Shown piece after piece: positions 20,991-30,085 of a stretch of 64,000 nucleotides of DNA. A program made the translations under genes and the position numbers. The stretch comes from Caldalkalibacillus thermarum (GTDB taxonomy: Bacteria; Bacillota; Bacilli; Caldalkalibacillales; Caldalkalibacillaceae). Within the stretch, counting starts at the first letter, position 1. Every line of letters begins with the position of its first letter. A model generated the notes under the pieces. That model was not told the origin of the DNA, did not search any database, and saw nothing but the letters and a program-made list of their open reading frames with translations. The stretch is from the NCBI RefSeq assembly GCF_014644735.1, contig NZ_BMKZ01000017.1, forward strand, positions 1 through 64,000, read 5' to 3'.

Positions 20991-21374
20991 CTATTTCACT
21001 GAGCCATGGACTTCATAATCGATTAGCTCGGCAATCCGGTTATCTTTATCCATAATGGCCACTTTCGGTCTAAATTGAGCTGCCTTTTCTTCCGGGACCA
21101 GCGCATATGAGATAATAATGACCGTGTCACCTGGTTGAACCAGCCGGGCTGCTGCGCCATTCAGACAAATGGTGCCTGACCCCCGCGGTCCTGGAATCAC
21201 ATAGGTTTCCAGGCGGGCACCATTGTTATTGTTAACCACTTGGACTTTTTCATTGGGTAAAATGTCAACAGCTTCCATTAACGCTTCATCAATGGTAATG
21301 CTGCCCACGTAGTTGAGATTGGCCTCCGTCACCGTAGCCCTGTGCAGCTTAGCTTTCATCATGTGACGGAACAT
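20991..21374 (-). CDS. panD: Aspartate 1-decarboxylase proenzyme
   Basis: PanD makes beta-alanine for pantothenate. The 127-residue proenzyme cuts itself at the Gly-Ser bond in [10 protein letters not shown] (Ser25), giving a pyruvoyl group. The conserved Tyr in SYALV, the NGAAARLV segment and [15 protein letters not shown] are all visible. I start at the ATG with GGAGG eight bases before it, one base after the panC stop; an upstream in-frame ATG lies within panC. Together panB, panC and panD supply pantothenate for coenzyme A. Confidence 0.95.
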   Translation of the reverse strand: MFRHMMKAKLHRATVTEANLNYVGSITIDEALMEAVDILPNEKVQVVNNNNGARLETYVIPGPRGSGTICLNGAAARLVQPGDTVIIISYALVPEEKAAQFRPKVAIMDKDNRIAELIDYEVHGSVK

Positions 21375-21375
21375 G

Positions 21376-22248
21376 TCAGTTACCTCCCTCCATGTCGATG
21401 ATAACATTGTCAATCAGGCGGGTACGGCCTATTTTGACCGCTACAGCAACGATCACTTGTCCTTTCAACCCGTGCAGCGATTCAAGGGACTTAAGTTCTG
21501 GAAACGAACGAATATCGATGTAATCTATTTCAATTAACGGCTGACTCCGCAGCATTTTTTCCATGCGTGTTTTGATCCGGTCTGTATTCCGTTCGCCTCC
21601 CTCAACCAGCGCCTTAGCTTCCCGCAAACTTTTGTACAGATAAAGTGCCTGCTTGCGCTCTTCCTCTGACAAATACACATTACGGGAGCTCATTGCCAGC
21701 CCGTCCTTTTCCCGCACAATCGGACAAGGTTTAATCGTAACGGGTATATTCAGATCTTTTACCATTTGCTGAATAACGGCCACCTGCTGGGCATCTTTCA
21801 AGCCAAAGTAGGCATAGTCAGGCTGGATAATATTAAATAATTTGGTTACAACGGTGGCCACACCTGTAAAATGACCGGGACGGGAAGCTCCGCACATCAC
21901 CTCTGTGATGGTGGAAACTGATACGGACGTCAGCGGATGTTGAGGATACATTTCATTCACATCCGGTACAAATAGATAGTCTACCCCATGTTCCCTGGCC
22001 AGAGCCTTATCCCGTTCAAGGTCCCGCGGATAACGGTCAAAGTCTTCATTCTCACCGAATTGCAGCGGGTTGACAAAAATACTCATGACGACCACATCAC
22101 ACTCTTTTCTGGCCTCTTTCACCAAACTGAGATGTCCGTCGTGCAAATAACCCATGGTAGGCACAAAGCCGATTTTACACTGGAAATCTTCCTTTTTTAA
22201 CTGGCTGTATTCTGCTCTCCATTGGGCAATTGAAGGAATCACTTTCAT
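21376..22248 (-). CDS. panC: Pantothenate synthetase
   Basis: PanC joins pantoate and beta-alanine using ATP. The 290-residue protein has the nucleotidyltransferase HIGH-like motif in [13 protein letters not shown] (about 30-42), the KMSKS-like loop with MSSRNVYL, and the pantoate-binding Gln in [18 protein letters not shown]. Its ATG overlaps the panB stop (ATGA). The C-terminal domain ends [14 protein letters not shown]. Confidence 0.95.
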   Translation of the reverse strand: MKVIPSIAQWRAEYSQLKKEDFQCKIGFVPTMGYLHDGHLSLVKEARKECDVVVMSIFVNPLQFGENEDFDRYPRDLERDKALAREHGVDYLFVPDVNEMYPQHPLTSVSVSTITEVMCGASRPGHFTGVATVVTKLFNIIQPDYAYFGLKDAQQVAVIQQMVKDLNIPVTIKPCPIVREKDGLAMSSRNVYLSEEERKQALYLYKSLREAKALVEGGERNTDRIKTRMEKMLRSQPLIEIDYIDIRSFPELKSLESLHGLKGQVIVAVAVKIGRTRLIDNVIIDMEGGN

Positions 22249-23096
22249 CGTTCATCATCCTTTCCGCCGTACAGCCGAGCAACTACGGCTTCATCCGCCT
22301 GATAGCTGTGGTCGTCGGTGGGAAAACGCCGCTGGCGGACCTCTTCCACATACTGGCGGACGGCATCAACCACCGCACGGCCAATTTGTGCATATTGCTT
22401 GACAAATTTGGGCTGAATATCGCTGCCGAAGCCCACAAGATCATGAAAGACAAGAACCTGCCCGTCACATTCCGCCCCGGCACCAATGCCGATCGTGGGC
22501 ACCTGTATTTGTTCTGATATATATTTTGCTAAAGCGGCAGGCACACACTCCAGGACGATGGCAAACACGCCTGCTGCTTCCAAAGCCTTGGCGTCAGCGA
22601 TGATTTTTTTGGCAGCTTCCTCGTCTTTGCCCTGCACTTTGTAGCCTCCAAGCTGATAAACTGACTGGGGCGTTAAACCCAGGTGACCCATCACGGGGAC
22701 TCCGGCCGCCGTCAAACGTTCAATACAGCCTGCGATTTCCTGGCCTCCTTCCAGTTTGACCGCCTGAGCCCCTCCTTCCTGTAACAGTCGGCGGCAAGCA
22801 TCAAGCGTGCGGTCAAAGGAGCCGTGATAAGTTAAAAACGGCAAATCAGAGACAACTAACGCCTGTTTCGCTCCTCTTGCAACCGCTTTCGTATGGTGTA
22901 GCATGTCTTCTAAGGTGACGGGAATCGTAGAATCGTAACCGAGGATCACCATGCCCAGGGAATCACCAACGAGAATGACATCAATCCCCGCTTCATCCAC
23001 CAGTTTCGCTGTGGGATAATCGTAGGCCGTAACCATGGTGATGGGTCGCCCTTCGGTTTTTAACCGCTTTAAGGTGGCAGCTGTTGTTTTATTCAT
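22245..23096 (-). CDS. panB: Ketopantoate hydroxymethyltransferase
   Basis: PanB adds a hydroxymethyl group from 5,10-methylene-THF to 2-oxoisovalerate, the first step to pantoate. The 283-residue TIM-barrel protein shows the magnesium-binding [31 protein letters not shown], and the catalytic Glu in IVLECVP. GGGAGG before the ATG is a strong ribosome binding site. It is first in panBCD. Both a structured leader with a terminator and a nearer TTGACA box lie upstream, so two promoters are possible. Confidence 0.95.
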   Translation of the reverse strand: MNKTTAATLKRLKTEGRPITMVTAYDYPTAKLVDEAGIDVILVGDSLGMVILGYDSTIPVTLEDMLHHTKAVARGAKQALVVSDLPFLTYHGSFDRTLDACRRLLQEGGAQAVKLEGGQEIAGCIERLTAAGVPVMGHLGLTPQSVYQLGGYKVQGKDEEAAKKIIADAKALEAAGVFAIVLECVPAALAKYISEQIQVPTIGIGAGAECDGQVLVFHDLVGFGSDIQPKFVKQYAQIGRAVVDAVRQYVEEVRQRRFPTDDHSYQADEAVVARLYGGKDDER

Positions 23097-23117
23097 CCTT
23101 TTTCCTCCCTTGTTGTG

Positions 23118-23147
23118 TGCATATCATCTATTTGTGGCCAATGTCAA
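23118..23147 (-). promoter_or_regulatory. Candidate proximal promoter of panBCD
   Basis: A perfect -35 TTGACA (23147-23142) is followed 18 bases later by TATGCA (23123-23118), which matches the -10 consensus poorly. It lies between the leader terminator and the panB ribosome binding site. Confidence 0.4.
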
Positions 23148-23182
23148 CAAATCGCTGAACAAGACGGGAGGAATCGTTAATC

Positions 23183-23210
23183 AAAAAAGCCTTCCGCAGG
23201 TGCAGAAGGC
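23183..23210 (-). terminator. Intrinsic terminator between birA and panB
   Basis: On the minus strand GCCTTC (23210-23205) pairs with GAAGGC (23194-23189), followed by six T. It ends the transcript that starts near 23408 and so can act as an attenuator for panBCD. Confidence 0.85.
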
Positions 23211-23408
23211 TGAAAAGACATACGGAGCTGTTCCAATCATGTCTCTAACGATCCCTCTGTCCCTGTCCATAAAGGTTCAAGGCAGATTGAGCGTTGAACT
23301 TGTCTAAAAGATTATTGCAGTTTTCAACTCACCGTGTCCTCATCTAACAGGACATGAGTATGGCTCCCGGAGGATGCCATCTCATCAAGAACGCTTTAGC
23401 CTCAACTT
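23183..23408 (-). ncRNA. Structured leader RNA upstream of panB, candidate pan-motif-type regulator
   Basis: A promoter at 23443-23415, about 200 bases without a gene, and an intrinsic terminator define this RNA. Visible pairings are a long-range closing helix (AGCGTT with AACGCT and CTTG with CAAG, 23386-23395 with 23290-23302), extended by GAGGC with GCCTT. Inside are a 10-bp hairpin with a bulged A (AUGAG-AUGGC with GCCAU-A-CUCAU, 23385-23354) and the hairpin GUCCU/AGGAC (23353-23336). A further hairpin, GACAU/AUGUC, precedes the terminator. Bacilli are known to carry a pan RNA motif with bulged adenosines before panB genes; identity with it is my inference. It could also be a free small RNA. 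Confidence 0.6.
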
Positions 23409-23414
23409 AAGTTC

Positions 23415-23443
23415 ATTATAGCAGATGGTCATGATAATGTCTC
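23415..23443 (-). promoter_or_regulatory. SigA-type promoter of the panB leader RNA
   Basis: On the minus strand -35 GAGACA (four of six, inside the last codons of birA), a 17-base spacer, and an extended -10 TGCTATAAT just after the birA stop. Confidence 0.7.
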
Positions 23444-24409
23444 GATATCTGCCGAATAAATTTTGTGCATGGTGCCCTGTCCGTCTTCCAGCAACAACAC
23501 CCCTTCATCAGTAATGCCACGGGCAATGCCTTCTACTTGACCATGAGGTGTTCTGGCTACGATGTGCTGCCCCAAGGAACAGGTATGGGCTTCCCACAAA
23601 GTTTTGATCGGTCCAAATCCGCTTTGCTCATACAACCCATACAATTTTTCCCATTCTTGAAGTATGGCGATGGCCAGTTCCTTACGGGAGAGCGCTTTTT
23701 GAGCCTCGATCCGTAATGAGGTTGCTTTAGTCCTTAGCTCGGTGGGAAACTCCTCCTCCTGTTGGTTTACATTTATGCCGATACCAATGATCACATAACG
23801 GACCCGGTCTGCTTCAGCGTCTAACTCGGTCAAAATACCTGCCACTTTTTTTTGGCCGCATAACACGTCATTGGGCCACTTTATGTGCAGGGGGATGGAG
23901 ACCAGCTGTTTGACAGCCCTCAGAACAGCCACAGAGGTCAATAACGTGAGCTGGGGAACCGAGGTCAAGGGAATGTGGGGACGGATGAGCAGGCTCATCC
24001 ATAACCCTGTTCCCTTTGGCGAAAACCATGACCGCCCCAGCCTGCCTTTACCTGCCTGCTGGTGGTCAGCTAATACAACGGTCCCCGAAGGAGCCCCTTC
24101 CCTGGCCAAGCGGTGGGCAATGGTCTGGGTAGATTCCACTTCCTCAAAATAATGAAGGTTTTGCCCTAGCCATGTTGTCTGCAAATGGGATATAATTGAA
24201 GACGGTGATAAACTTTTTGGCTCAGCAACTAACCGATAGCCCTGTTTGCGTACCGCTTCAATCTGATATCCCTCTTTGCGCAGCTCCTCAATATGTTTCC
24301 ATATTGCCGTACGGGAAACACTGAGTTTCTGGCTTAATTCCTCTCCAGAAACAAATCCACGGCTTTTCAACAACTCGTGCAAAAGTTGTTTGCGAATTTC
24401 ATTCATCAT
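23429..24409 (-). CDS. birA: Biotin protein ligase and biotin operon repressor
   Basis: BirA activates biotin and attaches it to carboxylases. The N-terminal winged helix (to about 60, ELSQKLSVSRTAIWKHIEELRKEGY) shows it is a group II BirA that also represses biotin genes. The ligase core has GKGRLGRSWFSPKGTGLWMSL and the biotin-binding KWPNDV. The SH3-like C-terminal domain closes the protein (326 residues). I prefer ATG 24409 because GGAGG lies six bases before it; the ATG at 24415 overlaps that site. It overlaps the end of cca by 11 bases. Confidence 0.95.
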   Translation of the reverse strand: MMNEIRKQLLHELLKSRGFVSGEELSQKLSVSRTAIWKHIEELRKEGYQIEAVRKQGYRLVAEPKSLSPSSIISHLQTTWLGQNLHYFEEVESTQTIAHRLAREGAPSGTVVLADHQQAGKGRLGRSWFSPKGTGLWMSLLIRPHIPLTSVPQLTLLTSVAVLRAVKQLVSIPLHIKWPNDVLCGQKKVAGILTELDAEADRVRYVIIGIGINVNQQEEEFPTELRTKATSLRIEAQKALSRKELAIAILQEWEKLYGLYEQSGFGPIKTLWEAHTCSLGQHIVARTPHGQVEGIARGITDEGVLLLEDGQGTMHKIYSADIETLS

Positions 24410-25616
24410 GCTCATCCTCCATCACGTAAGCCCGGATTGCTTCAGGGTCATTGGCCACCTTTCCTTCTACGACTGCTTTGGCCAACCGGTTCAGCGCTTT
24501 TTGGATCCAGGGGCCTGGGGGACGATTTAAAAATGTCTGCAGATCTTTGCCGTTCACACACAGCTCCTGGGGATGACGGATGGGCAGCTGCTTGAGAACA
24601 GCTTTCACTTGTTGCCCCACATTAATGTCAAGAGACTGGGTAAACCTTAATTGATTTAACTTGAGCAATGAAACTGCATCCTCTTCTCCCAAACAAATCA
24701 GGTCGTAAGCAGGGATCTGTTCCGCCTGGACAATGCTTTCATAGCTGTCCAAGATATCCAAGAGCCGCTTGACCTTTTTTACAAATTTTTTGGTCAGACG
24801 CAAGCCTCGCAAAAACTGCATCCTGTGTTCACCCGGCACATGGCACAGAAGCAGTGCCCAGCGTTCGGGCTCGGTTAAACCCTGCATAGAATAGCGGGAT
24901 GCCTCGTTAAGGCCTTCCTGTATATAACAAAAAGGCGGAATGTCTGTCGCAATCCGGCTGCTGATTAGGGTGCGCAATCCGTGCTCAACAAAAGGCGCTT
25001 GCATTAATTTTTGGAACTCCTGAGTAATGCGCTCCCGGGCCACTTTTTCCAGTAATTGGCGTTGGTTTTGGATCGCATTTAATACCTCCGGTTCCACACT
25101 AAAGCCCAATTGCCCGCTGAAGCGGACCGCTCTGAACATCCTTAAGGCATCTTCCTCAAAACGGTCTTCAGGCTCACCGACTGTTCGGATCACTTTACGC
25201 TTAAGATCGCGTTGACCGTCGAAGTAATCATATATGCGTCCAAAGCGGTCCATGGCTATGGCATTGATGGTAAAATCACGCCGGCTCAAGTCTTGCCGCA
25301 ACGAATCCACGAAGTGAACCCGGTCCGGCCTGCGGTAATCTGAGTAGCCTTGCTCAGTACGGAACGTGGTCACTTCAAACGGAATACCTGCTTCAACTAC
25401 AGTGACCGTCCCGTGCTTTAATCCGGTGGGTACCGTTCTTTCAAACATGTTCATCACTTGTTCTGGTCTTGCTGAGGTACAAATATCAATATCCTGTACG
25501 GGAAGTTTTAATAAGAAATCCCGTACACACCCGCCGACCATATAAGCCTCATAACCGTGGGATTCAAGTTTTTCCAGTATCCGTTTGGCCGTCCTCATCA
25601 GCTTCATGTCGATCAC
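24399..25616 (-). CDS. cca: CCA-adding enzyme (tRNA nucleotidyltransferase)
   Basis: It builds or repairs the 3' CCA of tRNAs. The 405-residue class II enzyme has the head-domain GGCVRDFLL, the catalytic DID of QDIDICTSA (about 42-44), the base-template motif SRRDFTINAIA, and the neck/body EEDALRMFRAVRFSGQLGF. It belongs to the Bacillus type that adds both C and A. It sits between bshA and birA, as in B. subtilis. Confidence 0.95.
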   Translation of the reverse strand: MIDMKLMRTAKRILEKLESHGYEAYMVGGCVRDFLLKLPVQDIDICTSARPEQVMNMFERTVPTGLKHGTVTVVEAGIPFEVTTFRTEQGYSDYRRPDRVHFVDSLRQDLSRRDFTINAIAMDRFGRIYDYFDGQRDLKRKVIRTVGEPEDRFEEDALRMFRAVRFSGQLGFSVEPEVLNAIQNQRQLLEKVARERITQEFQKLMQAPFVEHGLRTLISSRIATDIPPFCYIQEGLNEASRYSMQGLTEPERWALLLCHVPGEHRMQFLRGLRLTKKFVKKVKRLLDILDSYESIVQAEQIPAYDLICLGEEDAVSLLKLNQLRFTQSLDINVGQQVKAVLKQLPIRHPQELCVNGKDLQTFLNRPPGPWIQKALNRLAKAVVEGKVANDPEAIRAYVMEDEHDE

Positions 25617-25730
25617 ACACTTTCACATAATCAGCTTCATATACCATATACTAAGAAGGCTCAAGCGCTCACGAAATGGTTACTCAGGCAGGGTGGGTTT
25701 TGTGAGTATGTACGAAAGGAGGCTCTGCCG

Positions 25731-25799
25731 TTGAGAACATTATACGGCTTATTTATCTTGATTGCCAAAATGCTTCAGGGACGGAAACGCATACGTTAA
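25731..25799 (+). CDS. Possible 22-residue hydrophobic-cationic small protein
   Basis: A perfect AAAGGAGG (about 25715-25722) lies eight bases before a TTG. The open frame encodes LRTLYGLFILIAKMLQGRKR and two more residues: a hydrophobic stretch with a basic tail, of the kind seen in short membrane peptides. It lies alone on the plus strand between cca and bshA. A TATACT at about 25648 could be a -10, but its -35 is poorly spaced. The evidence is only the ribosome binding site and composition, so this is tentative. Confidence 0.3.
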   Translation: MRTLYGLFILIAKMLQGRKRIR

Positions 25800-25820
25800 T
25801 TCTCTTACGAAACCTTTTGC

Positions 25821-26963
25821 TCACCTGTTTAAGACCATTCTGTACAGGGACAAGTATTGCTCCAAAATATTGTCCGCCGCAAACAGGGTACGGGCTCGTT
25901 CCACAGCCGCTTGGGAGAAGCGGCTGTATACATCTGGCCGACTCAGTAATGTAACAGCACCTTCAGCCATCCCCTCAATATCCCCGATTGGATAGATCAA
26001 ACCTGTCCGTCCGTGTTCAACCACCTCAGGTATGCCTCCCGCATTAGAGGCGATCACTGGCACTCCGCAAGCCATTGCTTCCAAGGCCACAAGTCCGAAA
26101 CTTTCTTTTTCAGATGGCAACAGCATCAGATCGATTTGAAACAAGATTTCAGCAACGTCATCCAGTTTGCCCAAAAAATGAACATAGGGATCCAGCTGGT
26201 GTTCCCTTAACCAGTGGTACACTTTGGTGAAATCCGGCCCTTCGCCGATAAAGATAAGTTTGGCCGGTATCTTGGTGCGGACAATCTGGAAAATTTTAGC
26301 TACATCCAAGACCCGTTTGACTGGCCGGAAATTCGAAATATGCACAAGCAGCTTTTCTCCCTGGGGGGCATATTGCTGCTTGAACAAGGTGTTGGCCGGG
26401 CGTTCATACTGCCTGTGGTCAACGAAATTGTACACCTTATATATATCTTTACTGACGTTTAAAACCTCATACGTTTCGGCGATTAAATGGTCAGATACAG
26501 CAGTGACCAAATCAGATTGTTCGATCCCGTAGCGGATCATCTCCTTTAATGTTTCATCATAAGCCAAAACAGTGATATCCGTGCCATGCAAGGTGGTCAC
26601 TACTTTGAGGGGATGTTTCACCATTTGCCTGGCCAAAATGGCACAGACAGCATGGGGCACTGCATAATGAACATGAAGTAAATCCAATTTTTCCCGGCTG
26701 GCCACTTGAGCCATCTTACTGGCCAGTGTTAGATCGTAGGGGGGATAGCGGAAGACATCATATTGGTTGACTTCAACTTCATGATAGTAAATATTATGAT
26801 AATATTTTCCCAAACGGAAAGGTACACCAGCCGTAATAAAATGAATTTCATGCCCCCGTTCCGCCAGCAATTTTCCCAATTCTGTGGCCACAACACCTGA
26901 ACCGCCCAGGGTGGGATAACAGCTGATCCCGATTTTTAAAAAAGGGGGACGATTAGCTTCCAC
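25821..26963 (-). CDS. bshA: N-acetyl-alpha-D-glucosaminyl L-malate synthase (bacillithiol step 1)
   Basis: BshA is a GT4 glycosyltransferase that joins UDP-GlcNAc to L-malate, the first step to bacillithiol, the low-molecular-weight thiol of these bacteria. The 380-residue protein shows the N-terminal KIGISCYPTLGGSGVVATELG and the EX7E region EKESFGLVALEAMACGVPVIAS at about 290-311. The start is GTG, with GGAGG nine bases upstream. It overlaps the bshB1 stop and is followed by cca, as in B. subtilis. Confidence 0.95.
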   Translation of the reverse strand: MEANRPPFLKIGISCYPTLGGSGVVATELGKLLAERGHEIHFITAGVPFRLGKYYHNIYYHEVEVNQYDVFRYPPYDLTLASKMAQVASREKLDLLHVHYAVPHAVCAILARQMVKHPLKVVTTLHGTDITVLAYDETLKEMIRYGIEQSDLVTAVSDHLIAETYEVLNVSKDIYKVYNFVDHRQYERPANTLFKQQYAPQGEKLLVHISNFRPVKRVLDVAKIFQIVRTKIPAKLIFIGEGPDFTKVYHWLREHQLDPYVHFLGKLDDVAEILFQIDLMLLPSEKESFGLVALEAMACGVPVIASNAGGIPEVVEHGRTGLIYPIGDIEGMAEGAVTLLSRPDVYSRFSQAAVERARTLFAADNILEQYLSLYRMVLNR

Positions 26964-27690
26964 TCCGGTCAGCCTCCGTTTCTGCCGGCCAGATCAACTG
27001 GGGTAAAGCAAGAGGAGCTTTAACCATAAACCCTTCTGCATAAGGGACATTGATCATGCTGCCAAAGAGGCGCTCTCTTCCTTCAATAGCTCCGATAAAC
27101 CCTGTATTTAACCTTGTGGACACACGGCCCTCCGCCTGCTCAAACTGTGACCGGTAAGCGTGCAAGGCTTTCTTCTTGATTTCCATCTGATCTGTAATAT
27201 CCACCACGATATCTGGTTTGGCCACACTATTAATGAAATAATAATAGACCTGTCGAACCTGGTGGGGAGCTTGTCTCTCTTCATCCCACTGATATTTGCC
27301 AATATTGGCCGTAAAGACCGCTTCTTCAATCCATTGTGCGGTATGGTTATGGTCTGGATGGCGGTCCTGATCATAAGGGGCAAACACGACTTGGGGACGC
27401 CAGCGGCGGATAAGCTGCACAAGGGATCCAATAATGGTCTCCCGATCCGTCAACCCGCGGTCAGGAAATTTTAAATTGACACGCTGTTTCACCCCCAGAA
27501 CCTGGGCGGCCTGCTCGGCTTCCATCTGCCGGGTCTCCACGGTCCCGTTGGAAGAAAGCTCAGCCAAGGAAAGATCTATGATACCCACCTTATATCCCCG
27601 GGCCACATGCTTGGCAATTGTACCGGCCATGCCAATCTCCACATCATCGGGATGGGCGCCAATACAAAGCATGTCAACCGTTTCTCCCAC
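26953..27690 (-). CDS. bshB1: N-acetyl-alpha-D-glucosaminyl L-malate deacetylase (bacillithiol step 2)
   Basis: BshB1 is a LmbE-like zinc deacetylase acting on GlcNAc-malate. The zinc motif AHPDD is near residue 12, with the third ligand in RHPDHNHTA. I set the start at GTG 27690, with GGGGGAGG eight bases upstream. This gives 245 residues, close to the usual length of about 236; the longer frame from 27774 adds 28 residues not seen in the family. It overlaps bshA, which performs the step before it. Confidence 0.93.
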   Translation of the reverse strand: MGETVDMLCIGAHPDDVEIGMAGTIAKHVARGYKVGIIDLSLAELSSNGTVETRQMEAEQAAQVLGVKQRVNLKFPDRGLTDRETIIGSLVQLIRRWRPQVVFAPYDQDRHPDHNHTAQWIEEAVFTANIGKYQWDEERQAPHQVRQVYYYFINSVAKPDIVVDITDQMEIKKKALHAYRSQFEQAEGRVSTRLNTGFIGAIEGRERLFGSMINVPYAEGFMVKAPLALPQLIWPAETEADRSGS

Positions 27691-27770
27691 AACGCTTCCC
27701 TCCCCCTGTTCATCATTTAACAGCCTTGCAGCCTGATAGACATGTCTGGCCGGTTTCATAATGTGTCTTT

Positions 27771-28160
27771 TCACAACTTTCTCCAGTCCAGATAACCTGC
27801 TTCCATGGCCCGTAAAATGATCTCGGCCGTGGCCATATTCGTCGCCAACGGAATCTGGTGCACATCACACAGGCGCAATAATGCAATGATATCTGGCTCA
27901 TGAGGCTGAGCCGTTAAGGGATCCCGGAAAAAGATCACCAAATCCATTTTGTTTTCGGCAATAAGCGCCCCAATTTGCTGGTCCCCTCCCAAAGGGCCAG
28001 ATAACAGGCGGGTGATGTTAAGATCTGTATGAGCCATGATTAACTTGCCCGTCGTCCCAGTGGCATACAGATTGTGCCTGTTTAGCACTGACTCATAGGC
28101 AATAGCAAAATTGACCATGTCTTGCTTCTTCTTGTCATGGGCAATCAGGGCAATATTCAT
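27771..28160 (-). CDS. mgsA: Methylglyoxal synthase
   Basis: MgsA converts dihydroxyacetone phosphate to methylglyoxal, a bypass of lower glycolysis. The 129-residue protein has the substrate lysine in [17 protein letters not shown], the catalytic Asp in [13 protein letters not shown], and [15 protein letters not shown]. The start is the ATG with AAAGGGG upstream; an earlier in-frame ATG adds seven residues. Bacillithiol made by the genes downstream helps remove methylglyoxal, a sensible pairing. Confidence 0.95.
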   Translation of the reverse strand: MNIALIAHDKKKQDMVNFAIAYESVLNRHNLYATGTTGKLIMAHTDLNITRLLSGPLGGDQQIGALIAENKMDLVIFFRDPLTAQPHEPDIIALLRLCDVHQIPLATNMATAEIILRAMEAGYLDWRKL

Positions 28161-28181
28161 CAATTGATCCCCTTTCCACAT

Positions 28182-28982
28182 TTATTCATCCATCACCTTA
28201 TCTAAACCATATACCAAACATTCCAATTTCACCACTTTTTTGATCGCCATGTTTACCCCAGGCATAAAGGAGGTGCGGTTGATGGAGTCGTGGCGGATGG
28301 TCAGCGTTTGCCCTTCGCTGCCAAAAATCACTTGCTGATGGGCCACTAAACCGGGCAGACGGACACTATGTATGGGAAATCCTTGATAAAAAGCACCACG
28401 GGCCCCTTGCAGCTCCTCTTTCTCTTCCGGATGGCCCTGTCTGTGCTCTTCACGCACCTCAGCGATCATCTCTGCTGTTTTAATCGCTGTGCCAGAAGGG
28501 GCATCCAATTTTTGATCATGGTGCATCTCAATAATTTCAACTTCAGGCATGTATCTGGCTGCCATTTGGGCAAATTTCATCATTAAAATCGCACCGATGG
28601 CAAAGTTGGGAGCAATGATACCTCCTATTTTGTGTTGGTCAGCCAATGCTTGTAACTCTTCAATATCCGCTTGTGTTAATCCTGTCGTGCCAATGACAGG
28701 CCTGACCCGGTGGTGAATGGCCAGCTGGGCATGTTGTTTTACAGACTGGGGTGTCGTAAAGTCAACCATGACATCGGGATTAAAATCAAGCAGGGCCCGC
28801 TCCAGATCGTTGACAAAGGGGACACCAATAGGACCGATGCCGATCACTTCTCCCACGTCAACATTGTTTAATTTAGAATCAACACCACATACTAATTGAA
28901 GCTCATCGTCCTTTTGAATCATTTTCACCGTTTCAGATCCCATTTTTCCTTTTGCTCCTACAACAATCACGCGGATAGCCAT
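28182..28982 (-). CDS. dapB: 4-hydroxy-tetrahydrodipicolinate reductase
   Basis: DapB reduces the product of DapA in the lysine/diaminopimelate pathway, which also feeds spore dipicolinate. The 266-residue protein has the NAD(P) motif VVGAKGKMGSETVKM at about 7-21, DFTTPQSV, GTTGLT, the catalytic EMHHDQKLDAPSGTA, and the HDSINRTSF strand near the end. I use ATG 28982, with AGGAG eight bases before it, rather than the GTG at 28991. It is first in dapB-mgsA-bshB1-bshA-cca-birA. Confidence 0.95.
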   Translation of the reverse strand: MAIRVIVVGAKGKMGSETVKMIQKDDELQLVCGVDSKLNNVDVGEVIGIGPIGVPFVNDLERALLDFNPDVMVDFTTPQSVKQHAQLAIHHRVRPVIGTTGLTQADIEELQALADQHKIGGIIAPNFAIGAILMMKFAQMAARYMPEVEIIEMHHDQKLDAPSGTAIKTAEMIAEVREEHRQGHPEEKEELQGARGAFYQGFPIHSVRLPGLVAHQQVIFGSEGQTLTIRHDSINRTSFMPGVNMAIKKVVKLECLVYGLDKVMDE

Positions 28983-29112
28983 TATGATCACTCCTGTTGA
29001 ATCATGGTTATGATACGACTACAATTTTACTATGGATCGTTGCTTTAATTTTACTATTTTAATTTTACTATATGGATATTTGATTTGCGAACGAGGCAAA
29101 GGAGAGAATGAC

Positions 29113-29976
29113 ATGCCGCTAAAATTGAAAAATATGGCGATGATCATGCTAGGCGCGGCTATCTATGCTTTTGGCTTAAACTATTTTAACATTGCCAACC
29201 AGCTTGTGGAAGGCGGATTTACGGGACTGACCCTGCTGCTTAACTATTTGTTTGGCTTTAGCCCTGCTGTAATGAATCTGCTGCTTAATATTCCCCTCTT
29301 TCTGATTGGCTGGAAAGTGCTGGGTTCCACCGCTTTTATCTACACCATTTTAGGCACGGTTTCCCTGTCATTATTTTTGTGGCTGTTCAAAGGTTTTCAT
29401 TTATACCTTGGTGAAGATTTGCTGCTTGCTGCCTTGTATGCCGGCGTCACAGCTGGAGTTGGCCTGGGCATTGTTTTTCGCTACGGAGGGACGACTGGCG
29501 GGGTAGACATTATTGCCCGCCTGGCCAAAAAATATTTGGGCTGGAGCATGGGTAAAACCATGTTCGCCTTTGATGTGGGTGTCCTTACCCTGTCCATGAT
29601 CTATTTAGATCATAAATTGGCGATGTACACAGTCATCGCGGTCTATATTGGTGCCAGAGTGATCGATTTTGTCCAGGAAGTGGCCTACGCAGGTAAAGCA
29701 GTGATGATCATTTCGGACTCAGCCCCTGAAATAGCCCAAATGATCATACAAAAACTAGACAGGGGTGCAACCTTGTTAAAAGGAAAAGGGGGATATACTG
29801 GCAGCCAGAAAGAGGTGCTCTATTGCGTCATTAGCCGCAACGAGCTGTTCCGCCTGAAAAACCTGATTCGGGAGATTGACCCCTACGCTTTTGTCGTTGT
29901 TCATGATGTGCGGGATGTTCTGGGCGAAGGGTTTACCCTCGACGAACAAAAGAAGCCGTTAAGGGATGATGTGTAA
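29113..29976 (+). CDS. ypjC: YitT-family integral membrane protein (YpjC-like)
   Basis: The 287-residue protein has five or six transmembrane helices in the first 190 residues (MAMIMLGAAIYAFGLNYFNIA, LLLNIPLFLIGW and others), with the family signature GTTGGVDIIA, then a cytosolic DUF2179 domain (RGATLLKGKGGYTG, RNELFRLKNLIREIDPYAFVVV). AAAGGAGA seven bases upstream fixes the ATG at 29113. The function is unknown; the family is often linked to transport. In B. subtilis the gene lies in the same neighbourhood, but there MazG-like ypjD stands next to it, which is missing here. A hairpin at 29992-30012 follows. Confidence 0.8.
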   Translation: MPLKLKNMAMIMLGAAIYAFGLNYFNIANQLVEGGFTGLTLLLNYLFGFSPAVMNLLLNIPLFLIGWKVLGSTAFIYTILGTVSLSLFLWLFKGFHLYLGEDLLLAALYAGVTAGVGLGIVFRYGGTTGGVDIIARLAKKYLGWSMGKTMFAFDVGVLTLSMIYLDHKLAMYTVIAVYIGARVIDFVQEVAYAGKAVMIISDSAPEIAQMIIQKLDRGATLLKGKGGYTGSQKEVLYCVISRNELFRLKNLIREIDPYAFVVVHDVRDVLGEGFTLDEQKKPLRDDV

Positions 29977-29991
29977 TAATAAAAATGCTTG

Positions 29992-30012
29992 CAGACGTGC
30001 AGTCTACAAGCT
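29992..30012. repeat. Short hairpin resembling the one at 764-806
   Basis: GCTTG pairs with CAAGC and GCAGAC partly with GTCTAC, followed by TTTC. It may serve as a weak terminator after ypjC. It shares GTCTACAAGC and the flanking TGCAG with the hairpin at 764-806. Confidence 0.4.
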
Positions 30013-30085
30013 TTCAGGCCAGATCGTCATTTAAGGGATATCACCGTTACAGGTTTATATGGGAGTACTTCTCCTTTGCCATAGG

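Noticed and set aside
27690-27774. N-terminal extension of bshB1
   Set aside because: Family members lack these 28 residues, and GTG 27690 has a very strong ribosome binding site.
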